In this document: in pieces, positions 53,002 to 62,677 of the stretch | How positions within the stretch are numbered: position 1 is the stretch's first letter | Layout of the letters: each line of letters starts with the position of its first letter | Origin: Microbacterium thalassium | Lineage (GTDB): Bacteria > Actinomycetota > Actinomycetes > Actinomycetales > Microbacteriaceae | DNA length: 64,000 nt | Assembly (NCBI RefSeq): GCF_014208045.1 | Contig: NZ_JACHML010000001.1 | Span: 558,001 to 622,000 of the forward strand | Direction of reading: 5' to 3' | Notes under the pieces: generated by a model | The model's database searches: none | What the model saw: only the letters and a program-made list of their open reading frames with translations | Told to the model about the DNA's origin: nothing | Program-made: the position numbers and the translations under genes

Positions 53002-53015
53002 TCGAATCGATTCGA
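53002..53015. promoter_or_regulatory. LacI-family operator
   Basis: TCGAATCGATTCGA is a perfect 14-base palindrome with the central CG step common to LacI-family sites. It directly abuts the -10 box of the MFS gene. Confidence 0.7.
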
Positions 53016-53021
53016 TATCCT
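53016..53021 (+). promoter_or_regulatory. Leaderless -10 box of the MFS gene
   Basis: TATCCT, six bases before the GTG at 53028, immediately following the palindrome. Confidence 0.6.
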
Positions 53022-53027
53022 TCAGCA

Positions 53028-54266
53028 GTGGACCTGACCCTCACCGCCTCCCAGCTGCTGCGCTGGCGCCTGGCGATCTTCGCGATCTTCCTCAGCAGCG
53101 GCCTGAGCGTGGCGACCTGGGCGGCGCGCGTCCCCGAGATCAAGGACGCCGTCTCGGTCGATCGGGCCGAGCTCGGCCTGATGCTGCTCGCGGGCGGGAT
53201 CGCCTCGATCGTCGGCCTGTCGCTGTCGTCGGTGGTGCTCGCGCGGTTCGGCGCGCGACGGGGGATGATGGGCGCGATCGCGGTGTTCGCGAGCGGTCTC
53301 GCCGTCATCGGCATCGGCGCCGACACCCTGCACTCGGCTCCCGTCGTCGTCGTGGGGCTGATGCTGTGGGGCTTCGGCAACGGCGCGGTCGACGTCATGA
53401 TGAACGTCGAGGGCGCGGCGATCGAGAACACCACCGGCAAGACGCTGCTGCCCCTGTTCCACGCGTTCTTCAGCTTCGGCACGGTCCTCGGCGCCGGCAT
53501 CGGCATCCTGGCGATCGCGTGGGGCATGCCGCCGATCACGCATCTGGCCGCCACCGCCGTCCTCATCGTCGCGATCGGGGTGGTCAGCGTGCTGAACGTG
53601 CCACGGCGCGAGGCGGCCATGGACCCCGAAGCGGGGGAGGAGCGCGGCACGTGGCGCGAGCGGCTGGCGCTCGCGATGTCGGCCTGGCGTGAGCCGCGCA
53701 CGTACGCGCTGGGCGTCGTGATGCTCGGCATGGCCTTCGCCGAGGGCGGCGCGAACGACTGGCTCGCGCTCGGCGTGGTCGAGGGCCACGGCGAGAGCGC
53801 GGCGCTGGGCGCGGCGGGGCTCGCGGTCTTCTCGGTCAGCATGACCCTCGTGCGCATGTTCGGCGGACCGCTGGTCGACCGGTTCGGCCGCGTCGCGGTG
53901 CTGCGCGTGCTGTCGGTCCTGGCCGCGGCCGGCCTGCTGCTGTTCATCTACGCGCCGAACGTGCCGCTCGTCTTCGCGGGCGCGGCGCTGTGGGGCGCGG
54001 GCGTGTCGCTCGGGTTCCCGCTCGGCATGTCGGCGGCCGCCGACGATCCCGCCCGCGCCGCCGCGCGCGTGAGCGCCGCCGCCACGATCGGCTACGTCGC
54101 CTTCCTCGCGGGACCGCCCCTGCTCGGCCTCATCAGCGAGCACATCGGCCTGCTGAACACGCTGCTGATCCTCGTCGTCCTCATCGTGGCGTCGGGCCTG
54201 GCATCGCCCGCGGCACGGCCGCTCAAGGGCTCCGGAGTCGGTGCCGGGGGAGTGCGGGCGCACTAG
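53028..54266 (+). CDS. MFS transporter, YbjJ/FucP-like
   Basis: A 412-residue transporter with 12 predicted helices. It resembles the YbjJ/fucose-permease branch: FLSSGLSVATWAARVPEIK at the first helix, ARFGARRG after helix 2, and LMLWGFGNGAVDVMMNVEG around helix 4. The central loop is charged (residues about 195-225). The GTG at 53028 fits the leaderless promoter. It is controlled by the divergent LacI-type regulator. Substrate unknown, possibly a sugar. Confidence 0.88.
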   Translation: MDLTLTASQLLRWRLAIFAIFLSSGLSVATWAARVPEIKDAVSVDRAELGLMLLAGGIASIVGLSLSSVVLARFGARRGMMGAIAVFASGLAVIGIGADTLHSAPVVVVGLMLWGFGNGAVDVMMNVEGAAIENTTGKTLLPLFHAFFSFGTVLGAGIGILAIAWGMPPITHLAATAVLIVAIGVVSVLNVPRREAAMDPEAGEERGTWRERLALAMSAWREPRTYALGVVMLGMAFAEGGANDWLALGVVEGHGESAALGAAGLAVFSVSMTLVRMFGGPLVDRFGRVAVLRVLSVLAAAGLLLFIYAPNVPLVFAGAALWGAGVSLGFPLGMSAAADDPARAAARVSAAATIGYVAFLAGPPLLGLISEHIGLLNTLLILVVLIVASGLASPAARPLKGSGVGAGGVRAH

Positions 54267-54269
54267 GAT
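54264..54269 (+). promoter_or_regulatory. Leaderless -10 box of nucS
   Basis: TAGGAT, overlapping the MFS stop codon, followed by six bases and the GTG at 54276. Confidence 0.6.
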
Positions 54270-54275
54270 CTTCGG

Positions 54276-54974
54276 GTGCGCCTCGTCATCGCCCGCTGCT
54301 CGGTGGACTACACCGGCCGCCTCAACGCCCATCTGCCGCTGGCCACGCGCCTGCTGGTGCACAAGGGCGACGGCAGCCTGCTGGTCCACTCCGACGGCGG
54401 GTCGTACAAGCCCCTGAACTGGATGAGCCCGCCCTGCCGGCTCGAGGTCGAGGAGCCGGATGCCGACTCCGCCGCAGCCGGGGTGCAGGAGCACTGGCGC
54501 GTCACGCACGCCAAGACCGGCGACGCGCTCCTGGTGCGCATCTACGAGGTGCTGCACGACTCCTCGCACGAGCTCGGCGTCGACCCCGGCCTGCAGAAGG
54601 ACGGCGTCGAAGCCGACCTGCAGCGCCTGCTGGCCGAGCAGGTCGACGTCATCGGCGACGGGCTCAGCCTAATGCGCCGCGAGTTCCCCACCGCGATCGG
54701 GCCCGTCGATCTGCTGCTGCGGGACGCGTCCTCGGGCGGCACCGTGGCCGTGGAGGTCAAGCGGCGCGGCGACATCGACGGCGTCGAGCAGCTGACCCGC
54801 TACCTCGACCTGCTGGGCCGCGATCCGCACCTCGCGCCGGTGACGGGCGTGTTCGCCGCGCAGGAGATCAAGCCCCAGGCGAAGGTGCTCGCCGCCGACC
54901 GCGGCATCCGCTGCGTCACCCTCGACTACGAGGGCATGAAGGGCGTCGAGTCCGGCGCTCCGCGCCTGTTCTGA
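54276..54974 (+). CDS. nucS: Mismatch-specific endonuclease NucS/EndoMS
   Basis: A 232-residue enzyme that cuts both strands at G-T, G-G and T-T mismatches and replaces MutS/MutL repair in actinobacteria and archaea. The N-terminal dimerisation/DNA-binding domain starts with [16 protein letters not shown]. The C-terminal PD-(D/E)XK nuclease has the catalytic set in GPVDLLLRD and VAVEVKRRG (Asp, Glu, Lys). NucS usually ends with a beta-clamp-binding tail; here the sequence ends in GAPRLF, which fits. A single gene with its own leaderless promoter. Confidence 0.96.
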   Translation: MRLVIARCSVDYTGRLNAHLPLATRLLVHKGDGSLLVHSDGGSYKPLNWMSPPCRLEVEEPDADSAAAGVQEHWRVTHAKTGDALLVRIYEVLHDSSHELGVDPGLQKDGVEADLQRLLAEQVDVIGDGLSLMRREFPTAIGPVDLLLRDASSGGTVAVEVKRRGDIDGVEQLTRYLDLLGRDPHLAPVTGVFAAQEIKPQAKVLAADRGIRCVTLDYEGMKGVESGAPRLF

Positions 54975-55001
54975 GTGGACGCCGGCCCGCGGCGCGGCCG
55001 G

Positions 55002-55007
55002 TAGCGT
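55002..55007 (+). promoter_or_regulatory. -10 box of the HAD phosphatase gene
   Basis: TAGCGT, six bases before the ATG at 55014. AAGGA also lies in that gap, so either leaderless or very short-leader translation is possible. Confidence 0.5.
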
Positions 55008-55013
55008 AAGGAC

Positions 55014-55697
55014 ATGACGATGCGCTCGCCCTGGTCCTGCGTCCTGTGGGATGTCGACGGCACCGTCGTCGATGCCTCCGACGGGATCCTGCGCCGTCTG
55101 ACGATGTGCCTCGAGCACTTCGGCAGGAAGGCCCCGACGCGCGAGGAGCTCGTGCACTGGATCGGACCGCCGATGTACGACTCCTTCCAGGTGAACGTCG
55201 GCATGACCCCCGACGAGGCCTCGGCCGCCGTCAGCCACTATCGGGCCATCGGCCGCGAGGACGGCTACACGACGGGCGCGAAGCTCTTCGACGGCATCGG
55301 CGAGCTCATCCGCGACATCTCCGCCGCCGGCATCGCGCAGTCCACCGCGAGCTCCAAGCCCGAGATCCAGGTCGACGCCCTCATGGACCACTTCGATCTG
55401 TCGCCGCACCTGAACGCGATCGTCGGAGCCACGATCGACGAGCGCACGCTCAGCTCGAAGGCCGACATCGTCGCCGAAGCGCTGCGGCGCCTCGAAGCCG
55501 AGGGCATCGACACGGACCGGCCCGTGCTCATCGGCGATCGGCACCACGACGTGGAGGGCGGCGCCGAGCACGGCGTGCCCGTCATCTTCGTGCGGTGGGG
55601 ATTCAGCTGGCCGCACGAGGCCGAGGGCGCCCAGGCCGCCGTCGACACGGTGGACGAGCTGCGCACGCTGCTGCTGTTCGAGGATGTCGATGCCTGA
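55014..55697 (+). CDS. HAD-family phosphatase
   Basis: A 227-residue hydrolase of the Gph/PpaX group. Motif I DVDGTVVDAS holds the nucleophile Asp, a helical cap follows (residues about 20-85), motif II is the Ser/Thr in STASSKPE, motif III the Lys in SSKADIV, and motif IV is GDRHHDVEGG. The length suits phosphoglycolate or nucleotide phosphatases. The 3' end overlaps the next gene by 8 bp. Confidence 0.9.
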   Translation: MTMRSPWSCVLWDVDGTVVDASDGILRRLTMCLEHFGRKAPTREELVHWIGPPMYDSFQVNVGMTPDEASAAVSHYRAIGREDGYTTGAKLFDGIGELIRDISAAGIAQSTASSKPEIQVDALMDHFDLSPHLNAIVGATIDERTLSSKADIVAEALRRLEAEGIDTDRPVLIGDRHHDVEGGAEHGVPVIFVRWGFSWPHEAEGAQAAVDTVDELRTLLLFEDVDA

Positions 55698-56952
55698 CCT
55701 CCTCGGCGCCGTGCTCGGCTGGCTCATCCCGGCGCTGGTCGTGTTCGGCGTGACGGCGATCGCCGTCGCCGTCACGGTGTGGGCGGTGCGTCGCGCACGG
55801 CGCTCGCCCCGTGCGCGTGCGGCGGCCGAGCCGGTGCGCGCCGCCGCGGGCGTGGAGCTCGTGCGCCTGGACGACGCCGTCGAAGAGCTCGAGCTCGAGG
55901 TCGGGCTCTCGGGCGCGCTGTACGGCGGGACGGCGCCGTCGTCGCTGCGGCGGGCTCGCATGACCGCGCAGCACGTGCGGGACGAATCGTTCGACGAGTA
56001 CCGCCGGCTGGGGGAGGAGGGCGTCCACCCCGCGGAGGTGCGGCGCGGCTCCGCCCGCATCAAGCGGCGCACGGCCGAGGCGCTCGCCACGATCGCCTCG
56101 GCGCGTCGAGACCATGCCGCGTGGGTCAGCGCGAACGTGTCGGCGCCGCGCCAGGTCGCCGCGGGGCGCGAGCGCCTGACGCGCCTGCGTGCCGAGATGG
56201 GCGACCCGACCGCCCTCATGGCGACGCTCGAGCAGCGGTTCGACGAGGAGGAATGGGCGGATGCGCGGCGCGCGGCGACCGCGGCGACGCGTGCCGCCGA
56301 TACGGCGCAGTCGCTCCTGGCGGAGGCGTCCGCGGCGGCTCCCGACCCCAGCACCTCGGTCCTGGGCGACCTCGCGGCGGCCGAGCGCGCCCTGCGGCAG
56401 GCCGAGGCCGAGTCCCGCATCCTCGAGGAGACCCACCGGCTGGTGACGCAGGCCGCACAGGCGCTGCCGGGGGAGTTCGAGGCGGCGCGCGCTGCGCTGC
56501 GGCAGGCCTCCGTGACGCGCGAGCACCTGGAGCCCGCGGACTCCGCCCGGCTCGGCGCCGAAGTGCGCGCCCTCACGGACCAGCTCGATGCCCTCGAGCC
56601 GCAGGCCGCACGCCGGCCCACGCGCACGGTCGACGCGATCGCGCGCATCAGGGACCGCCTCGACATCGCGCTCGGCGACGCGCGCACGGCTCAGCAGCGT
56701 CTGCGCGGCGCGCGCACGGCCCTGCCGGGGACGCTCGCGGCCGCACGCCAGGCCATCGCCGCCGCGGAGGCCGCGATCACGCGCACACGCGCCGGAGCGG
56801 ATGCCCGCGCGCGGCTGCTGTCCGCCCAGACCGAGCTCGCCGGCGCCCGTCAGGCCGCCGACCCCGTCGAGGCCCTCGACGCCGCACGGCGCGCGATGCG
56901 CGACGCCGAGGACGCCAAGGCCCTCGCCGACTACAGCCGGCTCGCCCGCTGA
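55690..56952 (+). CDS. Membrane-anchored coiled-coil protein, unknown
   Basis: A 420-residue protein with one N-terminal transmembrane helix (about 5-28), a basic segment RRARRSPRAR, then a very Ala/Arg/Glu-rich helical region likely to form long coiled coils. A somewhat conserved block near residues 40-130 has FDEYRRLGEEGVHP. No enzyme motif is present. It overlaps the HAD phosphatase gene by 8 bp, so the two are co-translated. It resembles the two coiled-coil paralogs at 27-29 kb only in overall design. Confidence 0.7.
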   Translation: MPDLLGAVLGWLIPALVVFGVTAIAVAVTVWAVRRARRSPRARAAAEPVRAAAGVELVRLDDAVEELELEVGLSGALYGGTAPSSLRRARMTAQHVRDESFDEYRRLGEEGVHPAEVRRGSARIKRRTAEALATIASARRDHAAWVSANVSAPRQVAAGRERLTRLRAEMGDPTALMATLEQRFDEEEWADARRAATAATRAADTAQSLLAEASAAAPDPSTSVLGDLAAAERALRQAEAESRILEETHRLVTQAAQALPGEFEAARAALRQASVTREHLEPADSARLGAEVRALTDQLDALEPQAARRPTRTVDAIARIRDRLDIALGDARTAQQRLRGARTALPGTLAAARQAIAAAEAAITRTRAGADARARLLSAQTELAGARQAADPVEALDAARRAMRDAEDAKALADYSRLAR

Positions 56953-56975
56953 GCTCCCGGCGCGTCGGGCCTCAG
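56949..56975. terminator. Hairpin over a convergent junction
   Basis: Outer arms CTGAG and CTCAG and inner arms CCCG and CGGG, between the coiled-coil gene and the dehydrogenase gene. Both stop codons lie inside the structure. Confidence 0.4.
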
Positions 56976-58273
56976 CCGCGGCCCAGTCCGGCGTAGGTGA
57001 ATCCGGCCGCGCGCCAGGACGCCGCGTCGAGCGCATTGCGGCCGTCGATGACGCGCCGCCCGCGCATGATCGCACCGACGTCGGCGGGCTCCAGGCTCGT
57101 GTACTGCGGCCACTCCGTGACGAGCACGGCGAGATCCGCGTGACGCAGCGCCTCGTCGGCGATCGCCGCGTACAGCAGCTGCGGATGCCGCGCACGTGCG
57201 TTGTCGAGCCCCTCGGGGTCGGTGACCACGACGTCGGCGCCGAGTCCCTTGAGACGGACCGCGACATCGAGGGCGGGGGAGTCCCGCACATCGTCGGAGT
57301 GCGGCTTGAACGTCGCCCCGAGGACCGCCACCTTACTGCCCACGACGGACCCGTCGAGAAGGTCGACGGCGAGGTCGGCGACGCGCTGGCGGCGGCGGAG
57401 GTTGATGGCGTCGACCTCCTTGAGGAACGCCACCGATTCGCCTCTGCCCAGCTCCTCGGCGCGCGCCGTGAACGCGCGGATGTCCTTGGGCAGGCAGCCG
57501 CCGCCGAAGCCCACCCCGGCGTTGAGGAACCGCCGCCCGATGCGGGCATCGTGCCCGATCGCGTCGGCGAGGCGGGTCACGTCGGCGCCGGTCGCCTCGG
57601 CGATCTCGGCCATCGCGTTGATGAACGAGATCTTCGTCGCCAGGAACGCGTTGGCCGAGACCTTGACCAGCTCGGCGGTCGCGAAGTCGGTCACGATGCG
57701 AGGCGTGCCCGCGCCGAGTGCGCGCTGGTAGACCTCGTCGAGCACCTCGGCGTCCGCAGGATCCGCCACCCCGTACACGAGCCGGTCCGGCTCGAGGGTG
57801 TCCTTCACGGCGAAGCCCTCGCGCAGGAACTCCGGATTCCACGCCAGACGCGCCCCCGAGCCCGATGCCGTGATCGCGTCGGCGAGGCGTGCCGCCGTGC
57901 CGACGGGCACCGTGCTCTTGCCCACGACCAGGTCCCCGTCGCCGAGGTGCGGCAGAAGCGCCGCCACGGAGGCGTCGACGTAGGTGAGATCGGCCGCGTA
58001 CGAGTCCTTGGTCTGCGGCGTCCCCACGGCGATGAAGTGCACGCGCGCGCCGCCGGCCTCCGCGATATCGGTCGTGAAACGGAGCCGCCCGCTCGCGAGC
58101 GCCGACGCGAGGATCTCGGGGAGCCCCGGCTCGAAGAAGGGCGCGCGGCCGGCCGACAGTGCCGCGATCTTGCCGGCGTCGACGTCCACGCCGACCACCT
58201 CGTGGCCCAGTTCCGCCATCGCCGCCGCGTGCACGGCACCGAGGTACCCGCACCCGATCACGCTCATCTTCAT
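56972..58273 (-). CDS. UDP-glucose/GDP-mannose dehydrogenase family protein
   Basis: A 433-residue NAD+-dependent dehydrogenase that oxidises the C6 alcohol of a nucleotide sugar to the acid, most often UDP-glucose to UDP-glucuronate. The Rossmann motif is IGCGYLGAVHA (GxGxxG) at the N-terminus, the catalytic Cys is in GFGGGCLPKDIRAF, and the C-terminal NAD/UDP-binding domain begins near AVLGATFKPHSDDVRDSPA. A strong AGGAGG site precedes the ATG at 58273. It is downstream of the surface cluster but separated by a long hairpin. It probably supplies sugar acids for exopolysaccharide or cell-wall polymers. Confidence 0.93.
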   Translation of the reverse strand: MKMSVIGCGYLGAVHAAAMAELGHEVVGVDVDAGKIAALSAGRAPFFEPGLPEILASALASGRLRFTTDIAEAGGARVHFIAVGTPQTKDSYAADLTYVDASVAALLPHLGDGDLVVGKSTVPVGTAARLADAITASGSGARLAWNPEFLREGFAVKDTLEPDRLVYGVADPADAEVLDEVYQRALGAGTPRIVTDFATAELVKVSANAFLATKISFINAMAEIAEATGADVTRLADAIGHDARIGRRFLNAGVGFGGGCLPKDIRAFTARAEELGRGESVAFLKEVDAINLRRRQRVADLAVDLLDGSVVGSKVAVLGATFKPHSDDVRDSPALDVAVRLKGLGADVVVTDPEGLDNARARHPQLLYAAIADEALRHADLAVLVTEWPQYTSLEPADVGAIMRGRRVIDGRNALDAASWRAAGFTYAGLGRG

Positions 58274-58296
58274 CGCACAGCCTCCTGCTGCTCAGG

Positions 58297-58337
58297 GCGT
58301 CCGCACCCCGGCGCGCGAGCGGCCGGGGTGCGGACGC
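58297..58337 (-). terminator. Strong terminator-like hairpin
   Basis: A perfect 16-bp stem (arms 58297-58312 and 58322-58337) around a 9-base loop, directly after the protease stop and before the dehydrogenase gene on the same strand. There is no U-tract. It is the longest perfect hairpin noticed in the window. Confidence 0.65.
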
Positions 58338-58341
58338 ACGC

Positions 58342-60060
58342 TCAGTTCCGCACGATCACCGTGATCGTCGCGCTCTGCCCCACGTTGCCCGCGGCGTCGC
58401 TCGCCCGTGCGTGGACCGGGTAGGTCCCGTTCGGGAAGCCCGTCGTCGACAGCGTCGCGCGCCAGGTCCCGTCGGCGGCCTGTGTCCCGGTGCCCAGACG
58501 CGTGCCGCCCGACCAGAACGACACGGCGGTCACGCCCACGTCGTCCGATGCGGTCGCGACGATCGTTCCGGTGCCGCTGGCCACCGCTCCGGACGGCGGC
58601 GACACGATGGCGACCGTCGGCGCGGTGGTGTCCGGCGTCGGAGTCGGCGTCGGCGTCGGAGTCGGCGTCGGCGTCGGAGTCGGAGTCGGCGTGGGCGTCG
58701 GAGTCGGAGTCGGAGTCGGCGTCGGAGTCGGCGTCGGCGTCGGCGTCGGCGTCGGAACGGTGCCGCCGGCCGGGACGGTCGAGGCGAGGTACCCGAAGTA
58801 CCGGCCGGCGACCGGCGACAGCGGATCGCCCGCGAAGCGATGACCGCGCGCGGCCGCCGCCTGAGCCTGCGCAAGCACCGTGCTGCGGATCTGCGCGGCG
58901 GAGCCGCCGCAGTCGCCCGCGGCGAGGCAGTCCAGGACGACGCCGCTCACGGCCGCCGCCGACATCGACGTGCCCGACTGGATGTAGCCGTACCGGTCGC
59001 CCTTGAGCGTCGTGTACGGGCACATCCCCGGCGCCGCGATGGTATGCGCACGGTCGGCCGCGGTGACGGCGTAGTTGGTGTTGACCGCCGGCTCGTCGTC
59101 GCGCGTGCTCACCGAGCACGGAGCCGATGCCAGCCCTCCGGGACGGCCGTCGTAGTCGCCGACGTTCGTGGCAGCGAGCACCTCGTCATACGCCCCGGGG
59201 ACGTACCCGGCCAGATCGGTGTCGGAGTTGCCGGCGGAGGCCACCATGACCAGCCCGGCGTCCTCCAGCCCGCAGATGGCCTGGTGGAGGGGATCCCCGT
59301 TGGAGTAGCCGCAGTTGCCGTCATCGTCGCCGCGGGCCGCGAGGCTGAGGTTGACGACCTCGATCCCGAGGCTCGCGGCGTTGCGCGAGACCCAGTCCAG
59401 ACCGCACAGCAGCGTCGAGAGCGTGCCGCGGTTCTTCGCGTCCATCACCCGCACGGAATATATCGGTGCGCCGGGCGCGACCCCCACGGTTCCCGAGTCG
59501 TCGTCGTACGCGGCCATATAGCCGGCGACGGCCGTGCCGTGGCCGTTGCCGTCGCTCGCGTCCAGGCCCGGGTAGCAGCTCACCGCTCCGGCGAGGTTGT
59601 AGTCCGGATGCGGGTTCACCCCCGAGTCGACGATCGCGACGGCCGGCCCGCTCCACTGCGTGACCCCGTCGCCGGCGTTCACCGGCGCCTCGTCGGCTTC
59701 GACGGACGGGACGTGCGGCGGAACCGTCTGCGCCATCCCCTCGATGGGGAAGTCCGGGCTCACCGCGAGCACGCGGGGATCCCGGGCGAGCGCCGTCGCC
59801 TCGGCGGCGGTGAGTTCGACCGAGAATCCGTTGAGCGCCGACACGAAGCGCTGATCGCGCTGGATGCCGGCGGAGCGCGCGAGCGCAGCCGCATTGACGC
59901 CGTCGTCGAGGACGACGACGTACGAGCCGGCGGGCAGTGCCGCCGCCGGCTGCGGCGCCGCGAGGGTCGCCGCGACCAGCGCGATCCCCGCCGCGATGAC
60001 GGCTCCGGTGCGGAGCCGTCGTCCGGCGTCCCCCCGGGCGCCGGAAGTCGATCCGATCAT
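58342..60060 (-). CDS. Subtilisin-like serine protease with Pro-Thr linker
   Basis: A 572-residue secreted S8 peptidase. Signal peptide about residues 1-41; an I9-type propeptide (VVVLDDGVN to [11 protein letters not shown]) to about 110; catalytic Asp145 in AIVDSG, His174 in GNGHGT and Ser365 in SGTSMSAA. A linker of 41 alternating Pro and Thr residues follows, then a C-terminal beta-sandwich, Ig-like domain ([14 protein letters not shown]) of about 95 residues for surface or substrate attachment. It starts 14 bases after the glycosyltransferase gene and is probably part of its operon. Confidence 0.93.
   Translation of the reverse strand: MIGSTSGARGDAGRRLRTGAVIAAGIALVAATLAAPQPAAALPAGSYVVVLDDGVNAAALARSAGIQRDQRFVSALNGFSVELTAAEATALARDPRVLAVSPDFPIEGMAQTVPPHVPSVEADEAPVNAGDGVTQWSGPAVAIVDSGVNPHPDYNLAGAVSCYPGLDASDGNGHGTAVAGYMAAYDDDSGTVGVAPGAPIYSVRVMDAKNRGTLSTLLCGLDWVSRNAASLGIEVVNLSLAARGDDDGNCGYSNGDPLHQAICGLEDAGLVMVASAGNSDTDLAGYVPGAYDEVLAATNVGDYDGRPGGLASAPCSVSTRDDEPAVNTNYAVTAADRAHTIAAPGMCPYTTLKGDRYGYIQSGTSMSAAAVSGVVLDCLAAGDCGGSAAQIRSTVLAQAQAAAARGHRFAGDPLSPVAGRYFGYLASTVPAGGTVPTPTPTPTPTPTPTPTPTPTPTPTPTPTPTPTPTPTPTPTPDTTAPTVAIVSPPSGAVASGTGTIVATASDDVGVTAVSFWSGGTRLGTGTQAADGTWRATLSTTGFPNGTYPVHARASDAAGNVGQSATITVIVRN
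58633..58755 (-). repeat. Pro-Thr coding microsatellite
   Basis: 123 bases made of 6-base units (CCG/CCC-ACT/ACG type on the coding strand) encode an unbroken run of 21 Pro alternating with 20 Thr. Such repeats change length by slippage; all changes of whole units keep the frame. Confidence 0.85.
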
Positions 60061-60074
60061 GATGGTTCAGCCCC

Positions 60075-62126
60075 CTAGCTGATCGCCGGTTCTTTCGCCG
60101 CCGGCTGTCGGCGCCACCGTGACCGTTCACGGAAGTCCTCGTAGGCCGCGAGCGTGCGCGCGGCGATCTCGTCCCAGTCCAGGGCCGACAGGTCGGCGGT
60201 CTCGGGGCGGCCCTCGGCGGTCGCCCACGCCAGGGCCCCGGCCAGGTCGTCCGGCTCCAGGTCCCCCGAGTACAGCCGCACCCACTGGTCCGACAGCTGG
60301 GTCTGCAGCTCCCGCATGGCCCCGAGATCGGGCACGAGCACGGGACGGTCCGCCGAGGCGGCGAGGATGGCCGACCCGGAGTTCTGGATCCGGGAATAGG
60401 GAAGGACGACGAGGTCGGCGGCGGCGAGCACCACCGGCAGCTCCTCGTCGGGCAGGAAGCGCAGATCCAGGACCACCCGCGGATCGTCGGCCGCGGCGGC
60501 GCGGACCTCCCGCTCGAGCTCCGCCGGCGCGGCCTTTCCCGCCACCAGCAGGACCGCGTCGGGATCGAGGGACCGGAAGGTCGTGATCAGGTGCGGGATG
60601 TTCTTGTACGGACGCAGCTGGCCCACCGCCACCACGACCGGCCGGTCGGGGTCCAGTCCCAGACGCGTGCGCGCCTGCGCGCGCGACAGCCCGAACGCGT
60701 AGTCGCCGCGGTAGTGGCCGTGCGGCGTCACGGCGGCGGGAACCTCGCGCAGCCGCGGGTAGGCGGCACGCGCGGCGTCGACGCCGTCCTCGGTCAGCGC
60801 GATGATCCCGTCCACGCTGCTCAGCAGCAGCCGCTCGGCCGCACGCCGCACCCGGGGGGACGAGCGCTCCTCGTGGGACGAGACGTTGTGGACGGTCCAC
60901 ACCAGCACCGTCCCGCGGGCGCGCACCGCGCGCAGCGCGCCGTAGAACCACGCCAGCCGCGCGGCGTGGATCACGCGCCGCGATCCCGACAGGAAGGACA
61001 GGTCGGGCCAATGGAGGTGGACGACGTCGGTGGGCTCGACGAGCAGATGCCAGTAGTTCAGGTCGGTCACGCGCGCGCCGCGCCGCTGGAGCGCGCGGTA
61101 CAGGCGCCCGTTGTAGGGATTGGCGCGCTCGGTGCGGAACGCCGGCTCGGCCTGCACCCGCAGCGGCGAGGGCACGTTCGCAGGTGTCCGCCCGAACAGG
61201 GTCCGCTCGGCATCCGGGTACCCCCGGCGCCAGGCCCGGCGGTTGCGCCAGACGTCTCGCCACGTGCGCCGGGTCGAGCCGGTCACGCGCTCGAGCGCCG
61301 CCCGGATCCCCGCGCCGGCCTGCAGCAGCAGATTGCCGGCGAGCGCCGTCGCCGGATGCCACACGAGGTTCAGGTAGGTGACCTTGCCGGCCATCACCAT
61401 CGCCATCTTCCGGCCGCTGGACGCGGTGGAGCCCCCGACGTCGTGCTGGATCACGGCCTGCGGGACGACGACGGGGGCGAAGCCGCGTCGCCGGGCGCGC
61501 GCCGAGAACTCCGCGTCCTCGCCGTACAGGAAGAACCTCTCGTCCATGCCGCCGATGCGATCCCAGTCGGCGCGCCGCGCCAGCAGCAGGCAGCCGGTGA
61601 TCACGGGCACCTCGCGCACCGTGTCGCGCTGCCAGCGACCCAGCGACTCGGGGTCGAAGAGCCGCGAGTGCCGGAACGCCGTGGTCAGCCCCAGCGCGTA
61701 GCAGCTCAGGGACCACAGCGTGGGCGCACCCCAGCACGACGACGGATCGAGCGCGCCGTCGGCGCGCACGGTGCGCCCGCCGTAGACGCCGTGCCCCGGG
61801 TGGGCCTCCGCGAAGTCCACGAGCGCCTCGAGCGACCCCGGGAAGACGGTCGCGTCCGGGTTCAGCAGCAGCACGTAGTCGGCGTCCGACACCGCCACGC
61901 CCCGGTTGACGCCGCGCGCGAAACCGAGGTTCTCGCCGGCGTCCACCAGCGTCACCCCGGGGTGCGCCGCACCGATCGCCGCCAGGCTGCCGTCGGCGGA
62001 CCCGTTGTCGACCACGATCACCCGCACGCCGGGAATCGCCTGGTCGCGCACGGAATCCAGGCACTCGATCGTGCGCTCGCGCGTGTTGAAGTTCACGACG
62101 ATGACGTCGACGGTCGGCCCGGTCAC
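60075..62126 (-). CDS. Bifunctional GT2-GT4 glycosyltransferase fusion
   Basis: A 683-residue protein with two glycosyltransferase domains. Residues about 4-270 are a GT2 (GT-A fold) rhamnosyltransferase-like domain: [10 protein letters not shown] at the front, [10 protein letters not shown], and the DXD-equivalent LLLNPDA. Residues about 340-660 are a GT4 (GT-B fold) domain: [33 protein letters not shown] and a [20 protein letters not shown] donor-site segment. No transmembrane helix is visible. The GTG at 62126 overlaps the acetyltransferase stop by 4 bp; the open frame beyond is not coding-like. It probably adds two sugars in a surface polysaccharide or glycolipid. Confidence 0.88.
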   Translation of the reverse strand: MTGPTVDVIVVNFNTRERTIECLDSVRDQAIPGVRVIVVDNGSADGSLAAIGAAHPGVTLVDAGENLGFARGVNRGVAVSDADYVLLLNPDATVFPGSLEALVDFAEAHPGHGVYGGRTVRADGALDPSSCWGAPTLWSLSCYALGLTTAFRHSRLFDPESLGRWQRDTVREVPVITGCLLLARRADWDRIGGMDERFFLYGEDAEFSARARRRGFAPVVVPQAVIQHDVGGSTASSGRKMAMVMAGKVTYLNLVWHPATALAGNLLLQAGAGIRAALERVTGSTRRTWRDVWRNRRAWRRGYPDAERTLFGRTPANVPSPLRVQAEPAFRTERANPYNGRLYRALQRRGARVTDLNYWHLLVEPTDVVHLHWPDLSFLSGSRRVIHAARLAWFYGALRAVRARGTVLVWTVHNVSSHEERSSPRVRRAAERLLLSSVDGIIALTEDGVDAARAAYPRLREVPAAVTPHGHYRGDYAFGLSRAQARTRLGLDPDRPVVVAVGQLRPYKNIPHLITTFRSLDPDAVLLVAGKAAPAELEREVRAAAADDPRVVLDLRFLPDEELPVVLAAADLVVLPYSRIQNSGSAILAASADRPVLVPDLGAMRELQTQLSDQWVRLYSGDLEPDDLAGALAWATAEGRPETADLSALDWDEIAARTLAAYEDFRERSRWRRQPAAKEPAIS

Positions 62127-62677
62127 GCCGCCCCCTGCGCCGCCTCGGCCGCAGCCGCATCCGACCGCCACCCGATGACCTTGGCGGGGACGCCGCCCGC
62201 GATGGCGTCCGCCGGGATGTCGCGCGTCACGACCGCGCCGGCGGCGACGATCGCGCCGTCGCCGATCGTGACCCCGGCCAGGACCACGACGTCGGCGCCC
62301 AGCCACGTCCCGGCGCCGATCACGATGTCCTGCTCGACCTTCGGCTGGTCCATCGGTGGGACCCCGCGCGCGGTGCCGTAGTTGGAGGCCGTGACGGTCA
62401 CGCGCGGCGCCAGCAGCGCCTTCTCGCCGAACGTGATGCGTCCGGTGGCGTTGCCGGCCCAGATCGTCGAGTACTCGCCGATGTGCGTGCCGGCGCCGAT
62501 CGTGATCCGCTCCGCGTTGCGGAAGGAGACGTTCGGGGCGAAGGACACGTTCGCCCCGCGGGTGAGACGGCGCACCTGCGAGACGTGGGCGTAGCCGTAG
62601 AAGTGCAGGATCCGCAGTCCGTGCAGGTAGACGCGCGGGTCGATCAGCGACCCGACGGCGTGCAGCACGCGCTTCAT
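62123..62677 (-). CDS. Hexapeptide-repeat acyltransferase, WcaF/LbH type
   Basis: A 184-residue left-handed beta-helix acetyltransferase. Imperfect hexapeptide repeats run from about residue 45 ([15 protein letters not shown]) to 165 ([34 protein letters not shown]). The [10 protein letters not shown] turn and the final GGVPAKVIG are typical for maltose/galactoside-type O-acetyltransferases. It likely O-acetylates a sugar of the product made by the neighbouring glycosyltransferase. Overlaps both neighbours by 4 bp. Confidence 0.92.
   Translation of the reverse strand: MKRVLHAVGSLIDPRVYLHGLRILHFYGYAHVSQVRRLTRGANVSFAPNVSFRNAERITIGAGTHIGEYSTIWAGNATGRITFGEKALLAPRVTVTASNYGTARGVPPMDQPKVEQDIVIGAGTWLGADVVVLAGVTIGDGAIVAAGAVVTRDIPADAIAGGVPAKVIGWRSDAAAAEAAQGAA

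Noticed and set aside
46829..56687. Very long opposite-strand and out-of-frame frames (hundreds of residues) through the mrp operon and right-hand genes
   Set aside because: They are rich in Arg, Pro and Ala with no domains, as expected from GC-rich DNA read in a shadow frame.
58633..58755. Possible CRISPR array or satellite
   Set aside because: The short units have no spacers and lie in frame within the protease gene as a Pro-Thr linker.
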